From VRUE01 sp036403515 (GTDB lineage Bacteria; Actinomycetota; Thermoleophilia; Solirubrobacterales; 70-9), in contig DASWQV010000034.1 of NCBI GenBank assembly GCA_036403515.1, positions 175,900 through 239,899 on the forward strand: a DNA stretch of 64,000 nt, read 5' to 3'. The first letter of the stretch is position 1. The number at the start of each line of letters is the position of its first letter. Shown piece after piece: positions 50,273 through 58,434 of the stretch. Made by a program: the position numbers and the translations under genes. The notes under the pieces are model-generated. The model searched no databases. It was not told the origin of the DNA and was given only the letters and a program-made list of their open reading frames with translations.

Positions 50273-51181
50273 ATGGAGGCGCACTCGGCGACAGCCTCAG
50301 CACCCCGGGCGGGCCTGCGCCTGCCCGGGGTCGGAGCCGGCCTCGGCCGGGGGACGGTCGTGCTCTACCTGAGCCTGATCGTCCTGCTGCCGCTGGCGGC
50401 GCTGACGAGCCAGTCATTTGAAGACGGGTTCAGCACCTTCTGGACGCAGGTCACCTCGCCGCAGGCGGTCCGCTCTCTGGAGCTGACCGTGCTCTGCTCC
50501 TTGATCGTCGTCGCGATCAACGCGGTATTCGGGACGATCATCGCCTGGCTGCTGGTCCGCGACGAATTCCCCGGCAAGTCTGTCGTCAACGCCGTTATCG
50601 ACCTTCCCTTTGCGCTGCCGACGATCGTCGCCAGCCTCACGCTGCTGGCGCTTTACGGCAACGACAGCCCGGTCGGCATCGACATCAGCAGTACCCGGAT
50701 CGCGGTCGTCGTCGCCCTCCTGTTCGTCACCCTGCCGTTTGTCGTCCGCGCCGTGCAGCCGCTCCTGATCGAGATGGATCGCGAGATGGAGGAGGCGGCG
50801 GCCTCGCTCGGCGCCGGTGGCTTCACCGTATTTCGCCGCATCATCTTCCCCAACCTCCTGCCCGGCCTCGCTGCCGGGGTCGCCCTCGCCTTTGCCCGCG
50901 CCCTCGGCGAGTTCGGCTCGGTGCTGCTCTTCGCCGGCGGGCTGCCGCAGACGATGGTCTCCTCGGTCTTCATCCGCCAGCAGATCGAGTCGGGGAACGA
51001 CATCGGCGCCGCGGCCGTCTCTGTGGTCCTGCTCGTCGCCGCCCTGCTGATGCTGGCGGTGATCACCTGGGTCCAGCGCTGGGGCAGCCGCCACGAGCGC
51101 AGCAGCGGTGGCGGTCTGACCGCGATGCCGATGAGCGGCGAGAACTTCACCAGGGTGGAGGACGACGATGAGGGCCGCTAG
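50273..51181 (+). CDS. cysT: Sulfate ABC transporter permease CysT
   Basis: 302 aa with about six membrane helices and the ABC-permease EAA loop (EMEEAAASLGAGGFTVFRRI). LPFALPTIVASLTLLALYG and ALGEFGSVLLFAGGLPQ are typical of CysT/CysU. Overlaps cysW by 14 nt. Confidence 0.92.
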   Translation: MEAHSATASAPRAGLRLPGVGAGLGRGTVVLYLSLIVLLPLAALTSQSFEDGFSTFWTQVTSPQAVRSLELTVLCSLIVVAINAVFGTIIAWLLVRDEFPGKSVVNAVIDLPFALPTIVASLTLLALYGNDSPVGIDISSTRIAVVVALLFVTLPFVVRAVQPLLIEMDREMEEAAASLGAGGFTVFRRIIFPNLLPGLAAGVALAFARALGEFGSVLLFAGGLPQTMVSSVFIRQQIESGNDIGAAAVSVVLLVAALLMLAVITWVQRWGSRHERSSGGGLTAMPMSGENFTRVEDDDEGR

Positions 51182-51977
51182 CTCGGCGCGAAGCCGCTGG
51201 GGCCTGCGCACGCTTGGGCTCGGCTACCTCACGGTGCTCCTGCTCGCTCCGCTGGTGATGATCTTCTACAAGACCTTCGAACACGGCCTGGCGCCGCCGA
51301 TCGACGCGATCACCTCACCGGACGGCCTGCACGCGCTGAAGCTCAGCCTCCTGATGGTCGCGATCGCGGTGCCGCTCAACACGGTCTTCGGCGTCGGCTG
51401 CGCGCTCCTGCTCGTCCGACACAAGTGGAAGGGCAACGCCGTGATCGACGCGGTCATCAACCTTCCCTTCGCGATCTCACCGGTCGTGATCGGGCTCTCG
51501 CTCTTCCTTCTCTACGGCACCCAGGGCTGGCTTGGGCCGACCTTCTCCGAAGCCGGGATCAAGGTCCTCTTCTCGGTGCCGGGGATGGTCCTCGCCAGCG
51601 TCTTCGTCTCGCTGCCCTTCGTCGTCCGCGAGACGGTTCCGGTCCTGCAGGAGATCGGCACCGAGCAGGAGCAGGCCGCCTCGACGCTCGGCGCCAACGC
51701 CTGGCAGACCTTCTGGCGCGTCACCCTGCCGGCGATCCGCTGGGGGGTCGCCTATGGCGTCGTGCTGACCACGGCGCGCGTGCTCGGCGAGTTCGGCGCG
51801 GTATCGATCGTCTCCGGCCAGATCTCCGGCGAGACGGAAACGCTGCCCCTCTTCGTCGAAAAGCAGTTCGCGAACTTCAATACCGCGGGCGCGTTTGGAG
51901 CCTCCGTGGTCCTCGCCCTGCTCGCCCTCACCACCCTCCTGGCCATGAACGTCCTAAAGAGAAAGGAGGACGCCTGA
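51168..51977 (+). CDS. cysW: Sulfate ABC transporter permease CysW
   Basis: 269 aa, six helices, EAA loop in EQEQAASTLGANAWQTFWRV, LPFAISPVVIGLSLFLLYG and VLGEFGAVSIVSGQISGETE. Pairs with CysT to form the channel. The stop overlaps the cysA start (TGATG). Confidence 0.92.
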   Translation: MRAASSARSRWGLRTLGLGYLTVLLLAPLVMIFYKTFEHGLAPPIDAITSPDGLHALKLSLLMVAIAVPLNTVFGVGCALLLVRHKWKGNAVIDAVINLPFAISPVVIGLSLFLLYGTQGWLGPTFSEAGIKVLFSVPGMVLASVFVSLPFVVRETVPVLQEIGTEQEQAASTLGANAWQTFWRVTLPAIRWGVAYGVVLTTARVLGEFGAVSIVSGQISGETETLPLFVEKQFANFNTAGAFGASVVLALLALTTLLAMNVLKRKEDA

Positions 51978-53017
51978 TGGGAATCACAGTCGAGGGAGCC
52001 AGCAAGAGCTTCGGTGACTTTCAGGCCCTCAATGACGTATCGATAGATGTGCCCAACGGCTCGCTGACCGCTCTCCTCGGGCCCAGCGGCAGCGGCAAGT
52101 CAACGCTGCTGCGCGCGATCGCGGGGCTGGAGACGCTCGACGGCGGCCGCGTCCTGATCGACGACGAAGACGTCTCGAAAAAGCCGACGCAAAAGCGCGA
52201 AGTCGGCTTCGTCTTCCAGCACTACGCCGCCTTCAAGCACATGACGGTCTTCGAGAACGTCGCCTTCGGCCTGAAGATTCGCAAGTGGGACAAGGCGAAG
52301 ATCTCCGACCGCGTGCACGAGCTGCTCCGCCTGGTCCAGCTCGACGGGCTGGCGGACCGCTACCCGTCGCAGCTCTCTGGCGGCCAGCGCCAGCGCATGG
52401 CTTTGGCGCGGGCGCTTGCGGTCGAGCCCCAGGTGCTCCTGCTCGACGAGCCCTTCGGCGCGCTCGACGCCAAGGTCCGCAAGGACCTGCGCACCTGGCT
52501 TCGCCGCCTCCACGACGAGATGCACGTGACGACGATCTTCGTCACCCACGACCAGGAGGAGGCGATGGACGTCGCCGGCCAGCTGGTCGTGATGAACGAG
52601 GGCCGGGTCGAACAATCGGGAACCGCCGACGAGCTCTACGAGCAGCCCGCGACAGAGTTCGTGATGAGCTTCGTCGGCGAGGTCAACCGGCTCGGCGAGC
52701 AGTACGTGCGGCCGCACGACATGACGGTCGCGCTCGATCGCGACGACGGCGCCGAGGAGGCGATGGTGCAGCGCATCGTCGCCCTCGGCTTCGAGATCCG
52801 GATCGAGTTCGTGCTTGGCGACGGCACCGAGGTCTGGGCCCAGCTGACCCGCGCCGAACTGCAGAAGCTGGAGCTGCGCGAGGGGCAGATCGTCTACCTC
52901 CGGCCCGGCCAGATAAAGAGCTTCAACGGTGATGTCCCGTCATCCGATGGCGATGGGGCCTCGACTCCCCATCGCCCACCGGATGACGATGACGCAGAGG
53001 TAACTGCAGCCGTCTGA
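51977..53017 (+). CDS. cysA: Sulfate ABC transporter ATPase CysA
   Basis: 346 aa. Walker A GPSGSGKSTLLRAIAGLE, Q-loop VFQHYAAFKHMTVFENVAFG, signature QLSGGQRQRMALARALAV, Walker B LLLDEPFGALDAK, H-loop VTHDQEEAMD, and a C-terminal TOBE-like regulatory region. The last about 25 residues are a nonconserved Asp/Pro-rich tail encoded by a long DNA palindrome. Confidence 0.94.
   Translation: MGITVEGASKSFGDFQALNDVSIDVPNGSLTALLGPSGSGKSTLLRAIAGLETLDGGRVLIDDEDVSKKPTQKREVGFVFQHYAAFKHMTVFENVAFGLKIRKWDKAKISDRVHELLRLVQLDGLADRYPSQLSGGQRQRMALARALAVEPQVLLLDEPFGALDAKVRKDLRTWLRRLHDEMHVTTIFVTHDQEEAMDVAGQLVVMNEGRVEQSGTADELYEQPATEFVMSFVGEVNRLGEQYVRPHDMTVALDRDDGAEEAMVQRIVALGFEIRIEFVLGDGTEVWAQLTRAELQKLELREGQIVYLRPGQIKSFNGDVPSSDGDGASTPHRPPDDDDAEVTAAV
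52938..52988. repeat. Long inverted repeat inside the 3' end of cysA
   Basis: Arms of 21 and 22 nt (CGTCATCCG.TGG.CGATGGGG and its complement) with an 8-nt loop. They encode the variable C-terminal tail of CysA and end 29 nt before the stop. One indel and one mismatch separate the arms. It may work as a transcript 3' hairpin within coding sequence. Confidence 0.75.
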
Positions 53018-53142
53018 AGAGGCGAGGGGCGGGGTGCGCTTTGCCGGGTGGCGCCCCGCCCCAATTCGCCGTTGAGTTCAGGGTAGGACTTTTGGCACAG
53101 TCGCGTCTTGTTTCGCGCGCCCGCCAATCCGAGGGTTGGGCG

Positions 53143-53361
53143 GTGCCACGGATAAGCAGCTTCTACGGCATCACGATCTGGATGTACTGCGACGAGTTGC
53201 ATCACACGGGCCGGCCGCACTTCCATGCGCGCTATGGAGATGACGAGGCCTCGATGGATATCGAAAGCCTTGAAGTGATCGCAGGCGAACTGCCCGCGCG
53301 GGCCCGCCGTCTGGTGGTTGAGTGGGCGCGAGCAAACCAGGATCAACTTCGCGACAACTAG
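53143..53361 (+). CDS. DUF4160 protein
   Basis: 72 aa from GTG at 53143. The DUF4160 signature is clear: PRISSFYGITIWMYCDELHH, GRPHFHARYGDDEASMDIES, RARRLVVEWARANQDQL. Commonly adjacent to DUF2442 genes in bacteria, a pairing resembling toxin-antitoxin modules though function is unproven. The 125 nt before it hold no gene. Confidence 0.88.
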   Translation: MPRISSFYGITIWMYCDELHHTGRPHFHARYGDDEASMDIESLEVIAGELPARARRLVVEWARANQDQLRDN

Positions 53362-53424
53362 GAGCGTGCACGCGGCCATCTTCCCTTGACCCCGATCGAG
53401 CCGTTGGGGTGAGGAACTATCATC

Positions 53425-53685
53425 ATGCCCATGCGCAGTACGCCACTGCTCGTTGACGCCAAAGCTCGGGATGACCGCCGTGTCCACGTCAGGTTTGAGG
53501 ACGGCTTGGCTACCGAGGTGGATCTCTCCTACCTCCTCGACTACGGCGGTGTCTTCGAGCCACTTCGGGACATTGGCTACTTCAGGCAGCTTCGTGCCGA
53601 TCCGGAGGCGGGCACAATCGTCTGGCCAAACGACGCTGACATAGCCCCGGAGTCGTTGTATGAACGCGCCAAGCTGAGCCTTTAG
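53425..53685 (+). CDS. DUF2442 protein
   Basis: 86 aa from the ATG at 53425 (or 53431). VHVRFEDGLATEVDLSYLLD, FRQLRADPEAGTIVWPNDAD and IAPESLYERA match DUF2442. Sits 63 nt after the DUF4160 gene; the two probably form one unit. Its 3' end is 13 nt from that of the convergent phosphatase gene. Confidence 0.88.
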   Translation: MPMRSTPLLVDAKARDDRRVHVRFEDGLATEVDLSYLLDYGGVFEPLRDIGYFRQLRADPEAGTIVWPNDADIAPESLYERAKLSL

Positions 53686-53698
53686 AGCGGCAGCAGCG

Positions 53699-55342
53699 TC
53701 AGGCCAGACGACGCTCGAACGTCTTCTCGAGCTTTCGCTCATCCTCCTCTCCGGCGACGGTCTTGTCGAGCCGGGCCGTCGCGGCGCGGCCGTCCAGGTG
53801 CAGCGTGCCGACCTGATTGTCGAAGTGCGGCCCCTCGAGCAGGCGCCAGCGGATGCCGGGGTCCGGAGCCCCCGAGAGGTGGGCGAGCCCGCGGGCGACC
53901 CTGGCGAAGGCGGGGGAGAAGCCGGCCTCGACGACCCTGCGCTCGCGCGCTTCGAGCGGGTTGCGGTAGGGCGAGCAGACCGCCTGGTACACCGCGCTCT
54001 GCACACCGGCGTCGGGCTTGAAGGCGACGTCGCATAGATAGGCGTGGTGAACGTCGCCGGAGACCAGCACGATCGAGGCCGGCGGTTTGCCGCGCCGGCC
54101 GGAGCCGACCTCTTCGAGCAGTCCGCGCAGGCGCTGGAAAGAGAACTGGAAGGCAGCCCAGTGGTCGAAGTCGACGGCGCGGCGCAGCTTCTCACTGCCG
54201 CGCGCAATCGTCTCGCCCCAGGATCCGTCGCAGAGCTGCTCGTTCCAGGCCTCGAGGTGGTGAAAGCCGGGGGAGAGGAGGTAGGGAACGGTGGTGGAGA
54301 GGATCAGGTGGTCGAAGTCGCCGCTGGCGTGGTCGACGATCCAATCCCAGGTCTCGTCGTCGAACATCGAGCGGCGCTCCTCGGTCAGGACCCGGGCCGC
54401 CCGAGAGTCGAGGAAGAGCGCCCGCACGCCGTCGATGTCGCGGCAGAAGCTCCACCTCGTTCCGGCCGCGGTCGTGTCGATTTCCTTCGCCCAGCCACGC
54501 AGGACCTCGGTTGCATCCGGATTCCCCCTCACCCTGGCGTAGAGCTCGTTGTCGTCGAGCTCGCGCGGCGAGAGATTGCCGAGGTGCTGGTAGATCCAGT
54601 ACGTGGCGATCCCGTCGACGGCCCGCTCGTGCCACCAGTGCTTGCGATCCATCTCCTCGTGCCACGAGCGCGAGATGTTCCAGTCGTCGCTCATGTCGTG
54701 GTCGTCCCAGGCCATCGAAGTGGAGACGGTCGAGAAGAGCCAGCGGATCATCGGGTCGCTCCAGCTCTCTTCGTAGAGCCAGCTGTACTCCTCGAAGTCG
54801 ACCACCTCTTGGCCCGGCGGCTCGTCGACGTCACGGCGGGTGCGGATTCGCTCCCGCGTCTGGGGTGAGGCCTCGTCGACGTAGACCTGGTCGCCGAGCA
54901 GGAAGAGCAGCTCCGGCCATTCGTCGCGGTCGTCCTGCGCCATCTGGGTTGCCAGGACGTGCAGCGCGTCGAGCTCGAAGCCCTCTGGATTCTGGTCCTT
55001 GCTCTCCGTGTAGGGGGCCTCGTGCGGCGCGGCGACCCTGCACGAGCCGACGCAGATGTCGAGCGCCTTGCCGGACGAGAGGGTGCGGATCACGCTCGGC
55101 GGCAGATCCAGGTCGGCTGCTGGCCAGCGACGCTCGCCGTCGAGCGCCACCTCGTACTCGTAGAAGCCGCCGGCCTGCAGGCCTTCGATCCGCACCAGTG
55201 CGTAGTGGCGCCCCGCGACGGAGAAGGTCGGCTCGACCCGGCCGAGGATCGCGACCTCGCACGGCTCGCTGGTCTCGACCCACACCGTCGCCTCGGTTTC
55301 GGAGACGTAGCGGAGAAGCGGACCGAGGACGAGCTGCGGCAT
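53699..55342 (-). CDS. PhoD-like alkaline phosphatase/phosphodiesterase
   Basis: 547 aa. N-terminal Fn3-like domain (LRYVSETEATVWVETSEPCE), then a metallophosphatase core: DICVGSCRVA, FLLGDQVYVDEA, MAWDDHDMSDDWN, LFLDSRAARVL, VLVSGDVHHAYLCDVAFK. The PhoD-type metal ligands (Asp, Asp, His, His) appear present. No signal peptide is visible, unlike classical Tat-exported PhoD, so it may be cytoplasmic. It lies near the phosphate-uptake operon, consistent with a phosphorus role. Confidence 0.87.
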   Translation of the reverse strand: MPQLVLGPLLRYVSETEATVWVETSEPCEVAILGRVEPTFSVAGRHYALVRIEGLQAGGFYEYEVALDGERRWPAADLDLPPSVIRTLSSGKALDICVGSCRVAAPHEAPYTESKDQNPEGFELDALHVLATQMAQDDRDEWPELLFLLGDQVYVDEASPQTRERIRTRRDVDEPPGQEVVDFEEYSWLYEESWSDPMIRWLFSTVSTSMAWDDHDMSDDWNISRSWHEEMDRKHWWHERAVDGIATYWIYQHLGNLSPRELDDNELYARVRGNPDATEVLRGWAKEIDTTAAGTRWSFCRDIDGVRALFLDSRAARVLTEERRSMFDDETWDWIVDHASGDFDHLILSTTVPYLLSPGFHHLEAWNEQLCDGSWGETIARGSEKLRRAVDFDHWAAFQFSFQRLRGLLEEVGSGRRGKPPASIVLVSGDVHHAYLCDVAFKPDAGVQSAVYQAVCSPYRNPLEARERRVVEAGFSPAFARVARGLAHLSGAPDPGIRWRLLEGPHFDNQVGTLHLDGRAATARLDKTVAGEEDERKLEKTFERRLA

Positions 55343-55393
55343 CTCGATCCGCTACCCAGATCGCGCCTGCGCACACAGAATGCTAATCTTGAC

Positions 55394-55409
55394 TTAGATG
55401 GTCAATAAA
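55394..55409 (+). promoter_or_regulatory. TTAG...GTCAATAAA box (copy 1)
   Basis: TTAG, 3 bases, then GTCAATAAA. A similar arrangement occurs at 56506-56525 ahead of pstS, and TTAGTCAA at 49190-49197 ahead of sbp. Possible shared operator; the evidence is only the resemblance. Confidence 0.35.
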
Positions 55410-55427
55410 ACCAAGAAAGGAGACGCG

Positions 55428-55664
55428 GTGAGTGGTCCACCCCCCCACACAACGTTCGTCTCGCGCGGCAGGCTGAACGGCGTTCTTCGCCAGGGACCCT
55501 CAGGAGGGGGACCGGTCGAGGGCAGCACCACCCAGCCCGGGCGCGAGCAGGCCAGCGTCGACGATCTCGACACCCAGACGTTTGAAGCCCTCCACTACCG
55601 GGCCCGCCTGATCCTCGGCGAGCCCCTGCAGCGCCCCGGTCGTTTCCAGCTCCGCGGGCACTAG
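55428..55664 (+). CDS. Small hypothetical protein
   Basis: 78 aa from GTG at 55428, chosen because AAAGGAG lies 7 nt upstream. No signal peptide or membrane helix; Gly/Pro-rich N-terminus, then an acidic helix (ASVDDLDTQTFEALHYRARL). Followed at once by a perfect 13-bp hairpin terminator, so it is a monocistronic unit between divergent and convergent neighbours. Family unknown. Confidence 0.6.
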   Translation: MSGPPPHTTFVSRGRLNGVLRQGPSGGGPVEGSTTQPGREQASVDDLDTQTFEALHYRARLILGEPLQRPGRFQLRGH

Positions 55665-55671
55665 CCCCTCG

Positions 55672-55702
55672 AGACCTGACCGCGCTGGGCGCGGTCAGGT
55701 CT
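55672..55702 (+). terminator. Hairpin terminator of small hypothetical gene
   Basis: Perfect 13-bp arms AGACCTGACCGCG / CGCGGTCAGGTCT around CTGGG, 7 nt past the stop at 55664. Confidence 0.7.
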
Positions 55703-55708
55703 GCCGAT

Positions 55709-55746
55709 CGGCCTGAAAAGCGGCCCATGTGGTCGCCTTCAGGCCG
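55709..55746 (-). terminator. Hairpin terminator of exported-protein gene
   Basis: CGGCCTGAA / TTCAGGCCG arms with a partly paired interior, 18 nt beyond the stop of the minus-strand gene at 55764. Confidence 0.55.
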
Positions 55747-55763
55747 GTCGGCTTGGGTGCTCG

Positions 55764-56447
55764 TTATTTGTCCGCTTTCGCGGTAGCAGGGGTTTCGGTT
55801 GGGATTTCTTCCGGGCGCTGGGGGTAGGCCTGGACCGCCAGGTTCCAGTTCTTCAACGTGAACGCGACGTTTTTCGCTCCCGCGTACTGGATCGCGACGG
55901 TATGGCCGCCCTTCTGCAGCACCGTGGTCTGCATCGCCGTGTAGACCATCGGTGCCGGCGTCGGGGTGGCTGCGGTCGCCGGCGCAAAGTTGATTTTGCC
56001 GGTGGTCTGCCCGTCGACCAGGATCTGGATCGGGCAGGCGAGTTCCGCGGTCGGTTTCGCCGCCGTGCAGGTCGCATTGCCCGAGAACGTGATCACCGCC
56101 GAACCGGTGCCGGGGACCCCAAACGAGGTGAAAGCGGTGGGGATGTACCCCGGCGTGGTCGCGATCGAGGGCCCGTAGACCGCCGTGCCGGCCGCGATTC
56201 CCGCCACTGGGGCAAAGGGAGCGTCGACCTTTTTCACGAACGTGTTGCCGGCGACCTTTTTCCTCAGATAGAGAGTCGAGGCTTTCTTGTTGCTGATGTA
56301 GACGTGCGAGGCGGCCTTCTTGGTGAGGAAGGGCGCGGTGATCGAGGAGCCGGCGAACGACGGCGTCACGGCAACCGCCGCGGCCAGCACCGCTGCCAGC
56401 GCTACCGCGGTGACGGCGCGGGGCTTGGGAATTTTTCTTCTGAGCAA
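55764..56447 (-). CDS. Exported protein with short Lys/Val repeats
   Basis: 227 aa from TTG at 56447, which has GGAGG 5 nt ahead (a longer reading to 56561 lacks one). Signal peptide (VTAVALAAVLAAAVAVTPSFA), then three short repeats FLTKKAAS, VYISNKKAST, LYLRKKVAGN, FVKKV. A beta-rich domain of about 140 residues with one Cys pair follows (ATCTAAKPTAELACPIQILV). Resembles the 'LGKN..QLK' exported proteins in layout. Divergent from pstS. Function unknown. Confidence 0.68.
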   Translation of the reverse strand: MLRRKIPKPRAVTAVALAAVLAAAVAVTPSFAGSSITAPFLTKKAASHVYISNKKASTLYLRKKVAGNTFVKKVDAPFAPVAGIAAGTAVYGPSIATTPGYIPTAFTSFGVPGTGSAVITFSGNATCTAAKPTAELACPIQILVDGQTTGKINFAPATAATPTPAPMVYTAMQTTVLQKGGHTVAIQYAGAKNVAFTLKNWNLAVQAYPQRPEEIPTETPATAKADK

Positions 56448-56505
56448 TTGAACCTCCGTATCCAGGGCCGCCGGAGTGCCTCCAGGGCCGCCGGGTGAGC
56501 CTTTC

Positions 56506-56525
56506 TTAGTAAAGAGGTCAATAAA
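56506..56525 (+). promoter_or_regulatory. TTAG...GTCAATAAA box (copy 2)
   Basis: TTAG, then seven bases, then GTCAATAAA in the divergent promoter region of pstS. Just beside it on the plus strand a 14-bp direct repeat (TCCAGGGCCGCCGG, 56461-56474 and 56481-56494) precedes the minus-strand gene. Confidence 0.35.
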
Positions 56526-56604
56526 GTACAGAAGCTGGTAGGGTGATGTCGAGTAAGACAATCAAGAAACTTCGGTACCCGGCAGGAAAGGAAGCACAGT
56601 CGAG

Positions 56605-57438
56605 ATGAGAATCAAGTCCCTTGCCATATCGGCGATCGCCCTGGTGGCGCTTGCCGTTCCGGCTTCTGCTGGCGCCGTGACCCTGATCGGGTCCGGTTCG
56701 GTCGCCGCACAGCCCGTGCTGTCGGCACTCTTCAGCACCTACACCAAGACGGTCAATCACAAGGTCCACTTCGTCTACGCCGCCAACGGAGGAAACGCTG
56801 GCGTAAAGGACGTCCAGAACGGCACCAGCCAGTTCGCCGGACAGGCCCGCACGCCGCTGCCCAGCGACGCCGGGACGACCTACATCAAGATGTTCCTCGA
56901 TGGGCTCTGCATCGATGTCAACCCCAAGAACAAGCTCAGCGACATCAGCATCCAGCAGACCCACGACATCTATCGGGGGCTGCTGACCAGCTGGAGCCAG
57001 GTTCCGGGCTCGGGGCTAGACACGACGATCGACCCGGTCGGTCGTGACACCAATGGAGGGACCTACAACTTCTTCCTCCAGGCGGTACTCAACAATGAAC
57101 TGCCGTCCTCGAACGTCAATGCCCTGACGGCAGATGGCCTGGTCGTCAACGCGGTCAAGCAGGACCCGAGCGCCATCGGCTACGACGGCCTCGCCTGGCA
57201 GGGCAAGGGTCAGAAGGCCCTGAAGGTCAACGGCGTGCCGTGCCAGGCCAGCAAGATCAGCGTCGAGCCGCTCAAGTACCCGCTCTCGCGCTACCTCTTC
57301 CTGGTCCTGCCGACAGGAGTCAACAACCCGGCGCTGACCAAGTTCATCGACTGGGCCCGTCGTGACCCGGTCGCCGGTGAAGTGATCTCGAAGGCCGGCG
57401 GCGTCCCCGCCTTCAACAAGAAAGCCAAGAAGAAGTAG
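56605..57438 (+). CDS. pstS: Phosphate-binding protein PstS
   Basis: 277 aa. Signal peptide (SLAISAIALVALAVPASAGA) without a lipobox Cys. Phosphate-binding features: TLIGSGSVAAQPVLSALFST (first loop), FAGQARTPLPSD, PVGRDTNGGTYNFFLQAVLN, SAIGYDGLAWQG. It is shorter than many PstS and not lipidated, unlike the sulfate receptor in this window, so it may be retained otherwise or released. GGAAAGGAA precedes the ATG. First gene of the pst operon. Confidence 0.88.
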   Translation: MRIKSLAISAIALVALAVPASAGAVTLIGSGSVAAQPVLSALFSTYTKTVNHKVHFVYAANGGNAGVKDVQNGTSQFAGQARTPLPSDAGTTYIKMFLDGLCIDVNPKNKLSDISIQQTHDIYRGLLTSWSQVPGSGLDTTIDPVGRDTNGGTYNFFLQAVLNNELPSSNVNALTADGLVVNAVKQDPSAIGYDGLAWQGKGQKALKVNGVPCQASKISVEPLKYPLSRYLFLVLPTGVNNPALTKFIDWARRDPVAGEVISKAGGVPAFNKKAKKK

Positions 57439-58434
57439 ATGGAGGAGGAGTACCTCCCGGAGTACGGCCCGAGATGGTCAGACCAACGCGCCGAGCGATT
57501 GCTCGGCGCGTTGGTCTGTGCTGTCGTCGGCCTGCTGCTGGCGATGATCATCACCGTCTTCGCGCGGGCCTGGCCGTCCTTCGCCCACAATGGGCTGTCC
57601 TGGTTCGGGGCGGGGGGGAGCGTCGAAGAAGAGCTCAACCAGATCTATCTCTCCGGCCTCAGCGGCGCCGAATACGTCTACACGTTCCACGGCTGGCAGC
57701 TGATCTGGAGCACCCTGCTGATCACCGGCGGTGCCGTCGCTATCGCGCTCTTCTGCTCGCTTTTCGTCTCCGTGTTCATCGTCGAGTTCGCCCCCGAGTG
57801 GATGCGCAACATCCTCCAGCCCGTGGTCCGCTTCCTCGCCAGCGTGCCCTCGGTCATCTACGGCCTGCTCGGGGTCCTGGTGATCGTCCCGTTCATCGGC
57901 AACCACCTGGTCACCGAGTCGCAGAAGGCCTCGGTCGCCGGCGTGATCTCGCTGAGCGGCTACAGCCTGCTTGCCGCGGTGCTGATCCTGACCGTGATGA
58001 TCGCGCCGCTGATGGTCTCGATCTTCTCCGACGGGCTGCGCTCGGTGCGGCCGGGCTGGCTGGAGGGGTCGCTGGCGCTCGGCGTCAACCGCTGGCGCAC
58101 GACCTGGAAGATCGCCGTCCGCACCGCCCGCCCGGCGATCGTCGCCGGCACCGTCCTGGCGGTTGCGCGGGCGATCGGCGAGGCGGTGATGCTGGCAATG
58201 GTCTCCGGCTCGGTCGCCTTCGCCCCCAACCCGGCCGACGGCCTGATCTTCATCTATGAGCCCTCGCGCCCGCTGGCGCCGACGATCGTCAAGAACATCG
58301 ACTCGCTCGGCTCGCCGCCGGCCAACGCGACGCTGTTTGCGATCGCCGCGGTGCTGCTCCTCTCGGCGGCGTTCTTCTCGCTGGCTGGCTGGGTGGCGCG
58401 GCGGTCGATGCGCAAATACGGAGCGACCGCCTGA
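57439..58434 (+). CDS. pstC: Phosphate ABC transporter permease PstC
   Basis: 331 aa, about six helices. LVFIVEFAP-like SVFIVEFAPEWMRNILQPVV, SVPSVIYGLLGVLVIVPFIG, EAA loop in LEGSLALGVNRWRTTWKIAV. The start codon follows the pstS stop directly. Overlaps pstA by one base. Confidence 0.93.
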   Translation: MEEEYLPEYGPRWSDQRAERLLGALVCAVVGLLLAMIITVFARAWPSFAHNGLSWFGAGGSVEEELNQIYLSGLSGAEYVYTFHGWQLIWSTLLITGGAVAIALFCSLFVSVFIVEFAPEWMRNILQPVVRFLASVPSVIYGLLGVLVIVPFIGNHLVTESQKASVAGVISLSGYSLLAAVLILTVMIAPLMVSIFSDGLRSVRPGWLEGSLALGVNRWRTTWKIAVRTARPAIVAGTVLAVARAIGEAVMLAMVSGSVAFAPNPADGLIFIYEPSRPLAPTIVKNIDSLGSPPANATLFAIAAVLLLSAAFFSLAGWVARRSMRKYGATA

